Shown piece after piece: positions 1 through 9,770 of a stretch of 40,980 bases of DNA. Numbering within the stretch: position 1 is the stretch's first letter; every line of letters starts with the position of its first letter. The stretch covers positions 1 to 40,980 of the forward strand of contig JAICYT010000005.1 of the NCBI GenBank assembly GCA_025934075.1. Reading direction: 5' to 3'. The position numbers were made by a program, and so were the translations under genes. The notes beneath the pieces were generated by a model. That model was not told the DNA's origin. It did not search any database and saw nothing but the letters and a program-made list of their open reading frames with translations. This stretch comes from Gemmatimonadaceae bacterium. Lineage in GTDB: Bacteria > Gemmatimonadota > Gemmatimonadetes > Gemmatimonadales > Gemmatimonadaceae.

Positions 1-12
1 CAACCCAACGCG

Positions 13-60
13 TACCACCGTACCACCGTACCACCGTTCCACCGTTCCACCGTTCCACCG
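13..60. repeat. 8-bp tandem repeat, 6 units (3x TACCACCG then 3x TTCCACCG)
   Basis: Read directly: taccaccg taccaccg taccaccg ttccaccg ttccaccg ttccaccg, just upstream of the first CDS. Confidence 0.95.
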
Positions 61-74
61 CATAGCTTTAAGCC

Positions 75-1529
75 ATGCCCCCAAGCGTCGCGAAGATCAA
101 TCAAGAGCTCGCCGATAGCCTCGCTGCGATCGTCGGGGATCGCCGCGTGCTGTTTCGGCCCAGTGAGCTGCTCACGTATGCCTCGGATGGCTTGCCGTCG
201 TATCACAAACAGCCAGGCTTAGCGGTGTTCCCGGGAGCGCGCGACGAAGTCGTCGCGATTGTGCGCGAGCTCGCCCGACGCAAGGTGCCGTTCGTCCCGC
301 GCGGCGCCGGGACCGGACTTTCCGGCGGAGCACTCGCTGACGGCGTCGTGCTGATCGGGCTGAATCGGTTGAGCCGCATTCTGTCGGTCGATGCCGAGAA
401 CGGGCTCGCGATCGTGGAACCGGGTGTGGTGAACGTTGCGCTGAGTCGCGCCGTTGCGGCGGTCGGTCTTCACTACGCGCCCGATCCATCGAGCCAGGCA
501 GCGTGTACGATTGGGGGCAACGTGGCGGAGAACGCAGGCGGCCCGCATTGCCTCAAGTACGGTGTGACGACGAATCACGTCGTCGCACTGACTGTGGTAT
601 TGCCGGATGGCGAAGTGGTTTCGCTTGGCAACGCTGACGGCGAACGCGAAGGCTACGATCTCGTTGGAGCCTTCGTCGGGTCGGAAGGTTGCTTCGGCAT
701 TGCGCTCGACATCACGGTGCGGCTGTCGCGCAATCCAGAAGCCGTGCGAACATTGTTGGCCGACTTCATGTCGATCGACGAAGCGGCGCGTGCGGTGTCG
801 GCGATCGTGGCGACGGGTATCATTCCCGCCGCGCTCGAGATGATCGATCAGGCCACGATTCGTGCCGTCGAATCATCGATTTACGCCGCGGGATATCCGA
901 CCGACGCAGCGGCGGCGTTGCTGATCGAAGTAGATGGCGCCGCGACCGGATTGGAGCATGACGTCGCCACGATCGAAGCGTTGTGCAAGAACGGCGGCGC
1001 GCGAACGGTCCGGATCGCGCGCGACGAGACTGAGCGCGCGCGGCTCTGGCAAGGACGCAAGAAGGCGTTCGGCGCGATGGGACGAGTGTCGTCGCATCTC
1101 GTGGTACAGGATGCGGTCGTGCCGCGAACGCGATTACCCGACGTGCTGGCCGAGATTCACGGCATCGCGCAACAGCATCGACTGCGTGTCTGCAACGTGT
1201 TCCATGCCGGCGATGGCAATCTGCATCCCAACATCGCGTACGACGCGTCGGATGCGGATGAGACGGCGCGCGTGCACGTCGCGATGAAGGAGATCATGAC
1301 CGCGTGCGTGAGAGCTGGCGGCACCATTACGGGCGAGCATGGCGTCGGTTTGGACAAGCTTCCGTACATGGAACTGATTTTTTCGAGCGACTCGCTCGCA
1401 GCCATGTGTGCGTTGCGGGAAGTGTTCGATCCGGATCGACGTGCGAACCCGGGCAAGGTCGTTCCTGTGCACAGCTGCCGTGAGTGGCACGCAGCGCCGG
1501 CTGCCCGGCGGGCGGTGGCCACGGTATGA
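75..1529 (+). CDS. glcD: FAD-linked oxidase, glycolate oxidase subunit GlcD-like
   Basis: FAD_binding_4 motif PRGAGTGLSGGAL, C-terminal GEHGVGLDK; followed by GlcE- and GlcF-like genes. Confidence 0.9.
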   Translation: MPPSVAKINQELADSLAAIVGDRRVLFRPSELLTYASDGLPSYHKQPGLAVFPGARDEVVAIVRELARRKVPFVPRGAGTGLSGGALADGVVLIGLNRLSRILSVDAENGLAIVEPGVVNVALSRAVAAVGLHYAPDPSSQAACTIGGNVAENAGGPHCLKYGVTTNHVVALTVVLPDGEVVSLGNADGEREGYDLVGAFVGSEGCFGIALDITVRLSRNPEAVRTLLADFMSIDEAARAVSAIVATGIIPAALEMIDQATIRAVESSIYAAGYPTDAAAALLIEVDGAATGLEHDVATIEALCKNGGARTVRIARDETERARLWQGRKKAFGAMGRVSSHLVVQDAVVPRTRLPDVLAEIHGIAQQHRLRVCNVFHAGDGNLHPNIAYDASDADETARVHVAMKEIMTACVRAGGTITGEHGVGLDKLPYMELIFSSDSLAAMCALREVFDPDRRANPGKVVPVHSCREWHAAPAARRAVATV

Positions 1530-2662
1530 CGACGATCGCCGTCGACTCGGTCGCCGCCTTGTGCGAGCGCGTCCGCGAGGCAGCTGATCGACACGCACCG
1601 CTTCGCGTGGTCGGTCGCGGAACGTGGCTCGACGCGGGGCGACCGGTGTCCGCGAGTGAATCGGTGTCGACGCGCGAGCTCGCGGGAATCACCCAGTACG
1701 TGCCGGGCGATCTCACGCTCACGGCGCGCGCCGGGACGACGCTCGACGAGATTCGACAGACGACCGCCGAGCACGATCAATGGCTCGCGCTCGACCCGCA
1801 TGGCGGCGATCAGGGAACGCTCGGCGCGACAATCGCGACCGCCTCGGCGGGTCCGCTTTCAACTTCGTTCGGTACGCCGCGCGATTTGACGCTCGGGGTG
1901 GAGTTCGTGACCGGCAGTGGCGTCGCGGTGCGCGGCGGTGGGCGCGTCGTCAAGAACGTCGCCGGTTTCGATCTGACGCGACTGCTGACCGGATCCTGGG
2001 GGACGCTCGGCGTGATCACCGAGGCGACCGTGCGGTTGCACGCGCGTCCAGAAGCCGACGAGTCGATCGTGATCAATCTCGGCGAGGCCGGCGTCGCCCG
2101 GACGCGCGAGCTATTGCGCCAACTGCCGTTCAGTCCATATGCCTGCGAGATCCTCAACGCGCCAATGGCGAAGAGGGTGCTCGACGTCGACAGCGTAGTG
2201 GCAGTCATTCGGCTCGGCGGCAACCGGGAAGCGGTCGCCGCACAGCGAGCAGCGTTCGCGGCGCTCGGTGCCGTTACCGACGTTGATGGCGACGTGTGGC
2301 CGCGACTGCGTACGACTGAGGACGCGGGGACGGTGGTGTTTCGCCTTTCGGCACGACCCTCGGAGATCGCGCGCGTCTGGAGTGCCGCGTCCGCGGCGGC
2401 GAGCGAGTGTCCGGGTACATTGGTCAGTGCAGCGCCCGCACGCGGAATCGTGCGCTGCATCGCACCAGGCGCTGCGCTCGACGCGTTGCGGAGCTGGTGG
2501 GCGCGACCACAACCCAATTTGACACAGATCGGCGAGCGGCTGCCGGCCGAGCTTTGGGCGACGTGTGGTTCGCCGACGGCGGACCGGATTTCATCAGGCA
2601 TCAAGCGAACGTTCGATCCACAGGGCGTGCTGAACCCGGGCATCTTTGGAGAACGCTCATGA
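1526..2662 (+). CDS. glcE: FAD-binding glycolate oxidase subunit GlcE-like
   Basis: FAD-binding oxidase motifs (GTLGATIATASAGPLSTSFGTPRDLTLGVEFVTGSG, GGRVVKNVAGFDLTRL); ATG at 1526 overlaps the glcD stop. Confidence 0.85.
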   Translation: MTTIAVDSVAALCERVREAADRHAPLRVVGRGTWLDAGRPVSASESVSTRELAGITQYVPGDLTLTARAGTTLDEIRQTTAEHDQWLALDPHGGDQGTLGATIATASAGPLSTSFGTPRDLTLGVEFVTGSGVAVRGGGRVVKNVAGFDLTRLLTGSWGTLGVITEATVRLHARPEADESIVINLGEAGVARTRELLRQLPFSPYACEILNAPMAKRVLDVDSVVAVIRLGGNREAVAAQRAAFAALGAVTDVDGDVWPRLRTTEDAGTVVFRLSARPSEIARVWSAASAAASECPGTLVSAAPARGIVRCIAPGAALDALRSWWARPQPNLTQIGERLPAELWATCGSPTADRISSGIKRTFDPQGVLNPGIFGERS

Positions 2663-3966
2663 GCGCGCCCGTCGTCGTTCCGTCCGAGTGTGCACTGCCG
2701 AATAGCCCGCTCGCTGGGGAACGTGCAGGTATCGACGCGTGCGTCCACTGCGGATTCTGCCTGCAGGCGTGCCCGACGTATCTCACGCTGGAGGACGAGA
2801 ACGACAGCCCGCGCGGCCGCATCGTGCTCATGCGGGCGTTGCTCGAAGGAACGCTTCAGCCCGAGAGCGAAAGCGTGGAGCGACACATCGCTCAGTGCCT
2901 CGGGTGTCGGGCGTGCGAGACGGCGTGTCCGTCGGGCGTACCATACGGACATTTGCTCGAGGCGACGCGAGCGACATTGGCCGAGCATCGGCCGATTCCA
3001 TTTGTGGCGCGGATGATTTTGTCGGTGTTCGAGCGACCGCGGCTTCTCGCGCTGGCAATGCTGGGCGGGAGGGTTCTGCGGGGCCTCGGCATCGCGCGGC
3101 TATTCGCGAAGCTACCCGGTCGTCCGGGGTTCGCGATGGCGATGCTGGCGTCGACGCGACGGTCGAATTCCAACGCGCGCGCTACACCGCGATCGACCGG
3201 AGCCCGCGGAAGCGTGGCATTGCTGACAGGCTGCGTCATGGAAGGATTGTTCACCGACGTCAATCGCGCCACGACGCGTGCGCTGGTCGTCAACGAGTAC
3301 TCAACGGCCGATGCACCCGGACAGGGTTGTTGTGGTGCGTTGCACGCGCACGCTGGCGACGTCGTCGCGGCGCGCCGCATGGCAAAGATCAACATCGAGG
3401 CGTTCGAGCGTGCCAATGCGGACTATATCTGCGTGAATGCCGCGGGGTGCGGCGCGATGATGAAAGAGTATGCGCACCTGCTGCACGACGAGCCGGCTTG
3501 GGCCGAGCGTGCAGCAGGCGTCTCGAGCAAGGTCCGCGATGTGAGTGAGTTGCTGACGACGGGAGGACGGCTCGAGCGCGGCGGGCCGGTGCGTCTGCGC
3601 GTCGCGTATGACGCACCGTGTCATCTAGTGCACGCGCAGCGGATCTCGACGGCGCCGATCGATCTCCTCCGAGCGATTCCCGAGCTCAGGCTCGTGCCGC
3701 TCAGCGAGAGCGAAGTGTGTTGCGGCAGCGCGGGCATCTACAATCTCGTCGAGCCCGAGACGTCGGACGTCGTGTTGGATAGAAAGCTGGCGAACATTGC
3801 GGCGGCGTCGCCCGAGGTTGTGGCAAGCGGCAACCCAGGCTGTTTGATGCAGATTGGTGCCGGCCTGCTCCGTGCGGGATCGTCGATCCGCGCGTTGCAC
3901 CCGGTGGAGCTGCTCGACGAGAGCTACGCGCGGGATGTATCGGAGTCCCGCGAGTCGCACGACTAG
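2659..3966 (+). CDS. glcF: Glycolate oxidase iron-sulfur subunit GlcF-like
   Basis: Two 4Fe-4S motifs (CVHCGFCLQACP, CLGCRACETACP) and two CCG domains (GCCGALHAHAGD, CCGSAGIYN); ATG overlaps the glcE stop. Confidence 0.9.
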   Translation: MSAPVVVPSECALPNSPLAGERAGIDACVHCGFCLQACPTYLTLEDENDSPRGRIVLMRALLEGTLQPESESVERHIAQCLGCRACETACPSGVPYGHLLEATRATLAEHRPIPFVARMILSVFERPRLLALAMLGGRVLRGLGIARLFAKLPGRPGFAMAMLASTRRSNSNARATPRSTGARGSVALLTGCVMEGLFTDVNRATTRALVVNEYSTADAPGQGCCGALHAHAGDVVAARRMAKINIEAFERANADYICVNAAGCGAMMKEYAHLLHDEPAWAERAAGVSSKVRDVSELLTTGGRLERGGPVRLRVAYDAPCHLVHAQRISTAPIDLLRAIPELRLVPLSESEVCCGSAGIYNLVEPETSDVVLDRKLANIAAASPEVVASGNPGCLMQIGAGLLRAGSSIRALHPVELLDESYARDVSESRESHD

Positions 3967-4071
3967 CGCGTCAATGACCGTGGCGCGGGGTTGTCGCTAC
4001 GGTTTACTTACGAACATGATTGGTGTTGTCGTCCTCGAGTCAGCGCGGATGAGGGAGGAGGTGCTTGTTCA

Positions 4072-5142
4072 ATGACGAATCTGGACATCGCACCGCAGCG
4101 ACGCGGCACGACGCAGGAGATTGGCGGGCACGAGGTCGTGCTCGCGTACGCGGATGTGAACGCAGAATACGACGCGCTCCGAACCAACGCGATCGTCATC
4201 GACCGCAGTCATCGCGGACGCATCAGGTTCTTCGGCGAGAAGTCGGGTGAGGCACTTACCGGTCTCGTGACGAACGACGTCCTCGCGATGCATCCCGGGC
4301 ACGGCCAGTACGGCGCCGCCTTGTCTGCCAAGGGACGCGTCGTCGCGGATCTACGGATCTTCGCGAGCTCCGGTTCGTATCTCGTCGACGCGCCGCCGCG
4401 CGCTTGGGCGAGCTGGCTGGCGACGGTGAAGAAGTACGTGAATCCACGTCTGTCCGGCTATCGCGACGACTCGCACGCGATTCGAGATGTCGGAATTTTC
4501 GGTCCGCAGGCGCGCCGGATCGTCGCGGCCATCACGGCGCTCGACGCCGACGAGCTCGGGCAGCTAGCGCCGTATGCGCACATCGATGACGTCGCGGACG
4601 GCGTATCGGTCATGATCGCGCGCGCGCCGGACATCGGCGTGGAAGGATACGATCTCTTCGTGCCGTTCGAGCATTTCGATCGATTTTGGGAACGTGCAAT
4701 TACCGAAGGCGCGATGCCGGCGGGGCTCGATGCGTGGGAGATCGCGCGCGTCGAAGCTGGGCGTCCAGAGTGGGGCATCGACATCGATGACACGACAATT
4801 CCACAGGAAGCCAACTTCGACGAGCTCGATGCGATCTCGTACACGAAAGGCTGCTACATCGGGCAGGAAGTCGTCGCGCGCGTGCATTTTCGCGGGCATG
4901 TGAATCGGCATCTGCGTGGACTTCGCGCCGCCAGCTCGGACGCGCCGCCCACGGGCGCGCAGCTGATCGACGACTCCGGCAATCATGTGGGCGACGTGCG
5001 AAGCTCAGTCGGATCGCCGAGGTTAGGCGGAATTGCGATTGGCATGGTGCGACGCGAGGTCGCGCCAGGGAGCAGTCTGAACGCGAAGTGGGAAAGTGGT
5101 GAGCGGCGAGTGGATGTCGTGACGCTGCCCTTCCCCGCCTAA
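4072..5142 (+). CDS. ygfZ: Folate-binding YgfZ/GcvT-family protein
   Basis: YgfZ signature KGCYIGQEVVARVHFRGHVNR; GcvT-like fold sequence. Confidence 0.85.
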   Translation: MTNLDIAPQRRGTTQEIGGHEVVLAYADVNAEYDALRTNAIVIDRSHRGRIRFFGEKSGEALTGLVTNDVLAMHPGHGQYGAALSAKGRVVADLRIFASSGSYLVDAPPRAWASWLATVKKYVNPRLSGYRDDSHAIRDVGIFGPQARRIVAAITALDADELGQLAPYAHIDDVADGVSVMIARAPDIGVEGYDLFVPFEHFDRFWERAITEGAMPAGLDAWEIARVEAGRPEWGIDIDDTTIPQEANFDELDAISYTKGCYIGQEVVARVHFRGHVNRHLRGLRAASSDAPPTGAQLIDDSGNHVGDVRSSVGSPRLGGIAIGMVRREVAPGSSLNAKWESGERRVDVVTLPFPA

Positions 5143-6141
5143 GTGCCCAAGGCGCTCGTCACGGGTGCGACGGGTCTAGTCGGGTCGCACATCGTCGAGC
5201 GTTTGCTGGCGGATGGTTGGAGTGTTCGCGCGCTCGTGCGATCGGCGTCGAACGATCTCGCGTCGCTCGGAGTCGAGACGACACAGGGCGATGTTCTCGA
5301 TCGCGATTCGTTCAGTCGGTCAGCGGCGGGATGCGACGCGATCTTTCACACGGCAGCGGCGATCACGACGTCTGGCGGGTGGGAAGTGTTTCGACGTCTC
5401 AATGTCGATGGAACCACGAATGCGATCGCTGCGGCGGAGTCGTCGGGCGCGAGATTGCTGCAACTGAGTAGCGTCGCCGTGTACGGTCCGACGGCGCGGT
5501 ACAGTGGCCCGGGAAAAAAGACGAGTGAGGATATGGTGCTGGGTCCGTTGCCCGAGCGTGCGTACTACGCGCGATCGAAGCGCGAGTCGGAGGAGCTCGT
5601 GCTCGAGGCGCACGCGGTGGCCAGGATTTGGGCGACAGCGATCCGTCCCAATGTGATCTATGGTCCGCGCGACCGACAGTTTGTGCCGCGCGTCGCGAAG
5701 CTCCTCCGTCGCGGGATTGTGCCGATCATTGGCGGCGGACGTTCGATCTTTTCGGTGACGCACGCAGCAAACGTGGCCGATGCTGCCGTGCGCGCCGTCA
5801 TGTGCGACGGCGCCGGCGGCCGCGCGTACAACGTGGCCAACGACTACCCCGTCACGGTGCGGCGCTTCTTCGTGCTCGCGGGCGAAGGGTTGGGACGACG
5901 CGTGCGATTCGTCTCGATTCCATTGCCGGTGGCGAAAATTGCGTTCAAGGTCGTGAGATCGACGACGCGAGTCCTGACTGGCGGCCGGTTGAACGTGATA
6001 TCGAGCGCGTCGATTGGGTTTCTCACCGAGGACAATCCGTTCACGTCGGAGCGCGCCCGGCGAGAGCTAGGATGGTCGCCGACGGTGCGGCCCGAGCAAG
6101 GCATTCCGGAGGCCTTTCGTTGGTGGAAGACGCATCGCTGA
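5143..6141 (+). CDS. NAD-dependent epimerase/dehydratase (extended SDR)
   Basis: N-terminal TGATGLVGSHIVERL Rossmann motif, YxxxK (YYARSKRE); GTG start directly after ygfZ stop. Confidence 0.85.
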   Translation: MPKALVTGATGLVGSHIVERLLADGWSVRALVRSASNDLASLGVETTQGDVLDRDSFSRSAAGCDAIFHTAAAITTSGGWEVFRRLNVDGTTNAIAAAESSGARLLQLSSVAVYGPTARYSGPGKKTSEDMVLGPLPERAYYARSKRESEELVLEAHAVARIWATAIRPNVIYGPRDRQFVPRVAKLLRRGIVPIIGGGRSIFSVTHAANVADAAVRAVMCDGAGGRAYNVANDYPVTVRRFFVLAGEGLGRRVRFVSIPLPVAKIAFKVVRSTTRVLTGGRLNVISSASIGFLTEDNPFTSERARRELGWSPTVRPEQGIPEAFRWWKTHR

Positions 6142-6701
6142 TCGAGCGCACCGCGCTCAAAGAGTGGGCGGTGCTCGTCGACGCGATGGCGCGCGGCGAG
6201 ATCATCGCGATGATTCGGAAGGGCGGCATTCGCGAGCAGCGCGCCGGGTTCGCGGTGCGCCACGATCAGTTCCTGCTCTACCCGACCTTCTTTCACGAGA
6301 AGGCGAATGAAGTCGCGCCGAGGTTCCTGTCAGGCCTCGATCAGTCGCATTCGCGACGGCCTGTCGAGGGAACGATTCGCATCGACTACGTCGCGAGAGT
6401 GTTGGGGGTATGGGAGGTGACGTCGCTCGATCCATTGCGCGCCATCGAGGGTGAGCATGGCCTGGCGTGGAGCGCGGTGGAGTCGCGATTCAACTACAAG
6501 AATCGGCCGGGCGTGCAGGTCGTCGCGGTCGGGGTCGCGCGCTTGCCCGCGCCTGTCGTGGTTCCTGAGACGCGCCGTTATTTGGGGTGTGTGTCGTGGG
6601 TCGAGCTCGACCAAGGGATCGACGTATCGAATGCGGCGCCGGTGTTGGACGATGCCAGTTTGCTCATGCGCGTTGCCGTGTTGCGGAACGCGCTCGGCTA
6701 G
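6123..6701 (+). CDS. DUF1802 family protein
   Basis: ALKEWAVLVDAMARGEIIAMIRKGGIREQ...FLLYPTFFHEKAN resembles DUF1802; GTG start inferred, overlapping the preceding gene end. Confidence 0.7.
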   Translation: MEDASLIERTALKEWAVLVDAMARGEIIAMIRKGGIREQRAGFAVRHDQFLLYPTFFHEKANEVAPRFLSGLDQSHSRRPVEGTIRIDYVARVLGVWEVTSLDPLRAIEGEHGLAWSAVESRFNYKNRPGVQVVAVGVARLPAPVVVPETRRYLGCVSWVELDQGIDVSNAAPVLDDASLLMRVAVLRNALG

Positions 6702-6722
6702 CCGGGCCCCGAAGACAAGAAA

Positions 6723-6743
6723 GGCGCGACATGACGTCGCGCC
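6723..6743 (-). terminator. Rho-independent-type hairpin for the minus-strand lipoprotein gene (possibly bidirectional)
   Basis: GGCGCGAC-atgac-GTCGCGCC perfect 8-bp stem; minus strand continues TTTCTTGTCTTC. Confidence 0.7.
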
Positions 6744-6770
6744 CTTCGAGCACGTGGTGGTGCGTCGCGG

Positions 6771-6989
6771 TTACGGCTTCTTCTTGCCGGCCTTCGACGT
6801 GTCCATCTTCTTCGAGGTGTCCATCTTCATCGAAGTGTCCATCTTCATGCCAGTATCGGTCGCGGCAGCGGCCGGTGCGGGAGCCGGCGCCATTGCGGGC
6901 GTTGCCGTATCCTTTGCAGCTTCATCAGACTTCGAACAGGCGGTTGCGGTTACCGCGAGCACAGCGGCGACGAAAGCCAGGCGCTTCAT
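6771..6989 (-). CDS. Small putative lipoprotein with KMDTS tandem repeats
   Basis: MKRLAFVAAVLAVTATACSKSDEAAKD: signal peptide plus lipobox-like TAC; repeat tail MKMDTSMKMDTSKKMDTSK. Confidence 0.75.
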   Translation of the reverse strand: MKRLAFVAAVLAVTATACSKSDEAAKDTATPAMAPAPAPAAAATDTGMKMDTSMKMDTSKKMDTSKAGKKKP

Positions 6990-7312
6990 GACTATCTCCT
7001 GAAGAGTAGGTCGAATTGTACTTCCGCGTGGTCCGTGCACGCGATCTGGGCGCTCGGGTCGAGCGGCGAGAAAGTTACCGTACCCGGAGTGCGTGTCAAG
7101 GCACGGTTGGGCAAGTTCACATCGGGCAAACGTGTTTCCGTTAAGCGGTACGCATGAAATGACTCGGCACCGATGCACGCGCGCCCATCGCGGCGTTCGT
7201 TTAGTCGGAGGGCGGCGGCTGCACCTTCCGGACCACTGGCTGGCCCGTCACGTCGATCATTAGCTTGAACTTCGCTCGAGACCCGCGACACCAAGAGTAT
7301 TCGAGAGCCGCA

Positions 7313-9403
7313 ATGCCGAATCAAGCCGCTTCTGACAGCCACGTCGTTCGTGGCGCGTGCCCGCACGATTGTCCAGACACCTGCGCGATGCTCGTGACGG
7401 TGGAATCCGGGCGCGCCGTTCGGGTCGCAGGTGATCCAGATCACCCGTTCACGCGTGGCTTTCTGTGCGCGAAGGTGAACCGTTACGTCGAGCGTACGTA
7501 TCAACAGGACAGGGTCTTACATCCCATGCGACGCGTGGGCCCGAAGGGGTCGGGCCGGTTCGAGCGAACGACATGGGACAGCGCACTCGCCGAGATCGCG
7601 GAGCGATTGAACGACATCAGAAGCTCGAGCGATGGAGCTCAGGCGATTCTCCCGTATTCGTACGCGGGCACGATGGGGATGGTCCAAGGTTCCTCGATGG
7701 ACCGCCGGTTGTTCCACCGAATTGGCGCGTCGATGCTCGATCGCACCATCTGCTCCATGGCGGGCACGATCGGCATGCGGATGACCGTCGGGGCCAACGC
7801 CGGTGCGGACCCTGAAGGCATACCGAGCAGCGACCTGATTTTGCTTTGGGGAACGAACACCCTGACGGCGAATCCGCATCTCTGGCCGTTCGTGCTCGAG
7901 GCGCGCGAGCGCGGCGCCAAGGTCATCGCGATCGATCCAATTCGGACGCGAACCGCGGCCCAGTGCGACGAATGGATCGGAATTCGGCCTGGCACGGACG
8001 CCGCGCTCGCGCTGGGAATGATGCATGTGCTGTTCGGGCTCGGACTCGAAGACGCTGCGTACATCCGCGCGCACACGATCGGCATCGATCAATTGCGTAA
8101 TCGCGTGAAGGAGTATTCGCCCGAGCGCGTGAGCACGATCACCGGCGTTCCGGTCGAGACGATCGTTTCACTCGGCGAGCGATACGCGCGGTCGAAGGCA
8201 GCGTTCATTCGCGTCAACTACGGCCTGCAGCGTCACCGCGGCGGCGGCATGGCCGTGCGCACGATCGCGTGTCTCCCCGCCCTTACGGGTCATTGGCGGC
8301 GCGCTGGCGGCGGCGTGCAACTCTCGTCGAGCGCGAATTTCACGTTCGACAAGCGAGCGCTCGAGCGACCAGACCTGTCGCCGCCGGTTCGCACGATCAA
8401 CATGATCCGTCTGGGCGAAGCGCTGACGACGCGCGACGCTGGCGTAGGCGGTCCGCCGGTGCGGGCGCTCGTCGTCTACAACTCGAACCCGGCCGCGGTC
8501 GCGCCAGATCGAAATGCGGTGCTTCGCGGAATGGCGCGCGAAGATTTGTTCACAGTGGTACTCGAGCATTTTCAGACGGACACGGCGGACTACGCGGACA
8601 TTCTGCTGCCGGCGACGACGCAGCTCGAACACTGGGACGTTCACCTCTCGTACGGGCATCACTACGTCACGCTGAACCAGCCGTCGATAGAACCGTTGGG
8701 TGAGGCGCTGCCGAACAGCGAGATCTTCCGCCGGCTCGCGGCGCGCATGGGTCTCGACGAACCGATGTTTCGCGATGACGACGTGACGCTGATTCGCCAG
8801 GCACTCGGTGGCTCGCGCGGTCGACTCGAGGGAATAACGTTCGAGACGTTGTGCGAGAAAGGCTGGGTGCGACTCAATCTGCCGAAGCCGTATCTCCCGT
8901 ATGCCGACGGCGGATTCACCACGCCATCGGGCAAGTGCGAGCTCTATTCGCAGCGCATGGCGGACATGGGGCTCGATCCTTTGCCCGCGTTCACGCCGCC
9001 GTACGAGTTTCCGGAAGAGGTACCAGCGCTCGCGGAGCGATATCCGCTGACGCTGATCTCGTCACCGGCGCATCAATTCCTGAATTCGACATTCGTGAAC
9101 GTGGAATCACTGCGCCGCGCCGCGAACGAGCCGGAGTGTCTGCTGCATCCTGTCGATGCCGAGCGACGCGGAATTGCGGTGGGTGCGCGGGTGGTAGTGC
9201 ACAATGATCGTGGCGCGTTCACGGCGGTGGCGCGCGTCGAAGAAGGGATCAGGCCCGGGGTCGTGTGGGCGCCGTCGATCTGGTGGGGGAAGTTTGCCGC
9301 GGACGGCGCAAACGCGAACCAGACCACGTCGCAGCGAGAGACCGACATGGGGCATGGGCCGGTGTTCTACGACAACCTCGTGGAGGTTGGGCTGGCGGAC
9401 TGA
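7313..9403 (+). CDS. Molybdopterin oxidoreductase (formate dehydrogenase/DMSO reductase-like family)
   Basis: 4Fe-4S motif CPHDCPDTC...FLCAKV, central molybdopterin domain, C-terminal molydop_binding domain. Confidence 0.9.
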   Translation: MPNQAASDSHVVRGACPHDCPDTCAMLVTVESGRAVRVAGDPDHPFTRGFLCAKVNRYVERTYQQDRVLHPMRRVGPKGSGRFERTTWDSALAEIAERLNDIRSSSDGAQAILPYSYAGTMGMVQGSSMDRRLFHRIGASMLDRTICSMAGTIGMRMTVGANAGADPEGIPSSDLILLWGTNTLTANPHLWPFVLEARERGAKVIAIDPIRTRTAAQCDEWIGIRPGTDAALALGMMHVLFGLGLEDAAYIRAHTIGIDQLRNRVKEYSPERVSTITGVPVETIVSLGERYARSKAAFIRVNYGLQRHRGGGMAVRTIACLPALTGHWRRAGGGVQLSSSANFTFDKRALERPDLSPPVRTINMIRLGEALTTRDAGVGGPPVRALVVYNSNPAAVAPDRNAVLRGMAREDLFTVVLEHFQTDTADYADILLPATTQLEHWDVHLSYGHHYVTLNQPSIEPLGEALPNSEIFRRLAARMGLDEPMFRDDDVTLIRQALGGSRGRLEGITFETLCEKGWVRLNLPKPYLPYADGGFTTPSGKCELYSQRMADMGLDPLPAFTPPYEFPEEVPALAERYPLTLISSPAHQFLNSTFVNVESLRRAANEPECLLHPVDAERRGIAVGARVVVHNDRGAFTAVARVEEGIRPGVVWAPSIWWGKFAADGANANQTTSQRETDMGHGPVFYDNLVEVGLAD

Positions 9404-9426
9404 TTCTCGGATGGTTGGAGGTCATG

Positions 9427-9458
9427 GGCCGCACCGGAATGATTCGGTGCGGCCTTTT
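9427..9458 (+). terminator. Intrinsic terminator after the molybdopterin oxidoreductase gene
   Basis: GGCCGCACCG-gaatgatt-CGGTGCGGCC perfect 10-bp stem followed by TTTT. Confidence 0.8.
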
Positions 9459-9770
9459 CGCGTGCTCGGTTGTTCTTCGTGCCTCGACGGCTTGGACGGA
9501 TGCGGAGCTCGGACCTGGCCACCTGGAAGTGGTGTATACCACTTTCGTGCGGACATGATCGTCGAGTCCGTTCTCCTGTTGGAGCTACACGTCGGCCCAA
9601 CGGCGTCATTTGGGCGGCGGATTGTCACCAACGACCGAAAGATCGTTCCGTGAAAATCCGCGCAATCCGTGGCTGCTTCTGTTCAGGCCCTGGACTGGCC
9701 AATGAGACTTGCGCGGCCACAGTTCGGGCGCCTTCATTGCAGGAGACGCAAGTTAGGAAATGGAGATTCC

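Noticed and set aside
13-60. Tandem repeat considered as a CRISPR array
   Set aside because: Units are only 8 bp and contiguous, with no spacers
1810-2988. 392-aa minus-strand ORF opposite glcE/glcF
   Set aside because: Shadow ORF; sense genes have convincing flavin and Fe-S motifs
3967-4071. Possible glycine riboswitch upstream of the GcvT/YgfZ-like gene
   Set aside because: No recognisable glycine-aptamer conserved elements by eye
7003-7312. Possible Moco riboswitch upstream of the molybdopterin oxidoreductase
   Set aside because: No convincing conserved structure found by eye; would need a covariance-model search
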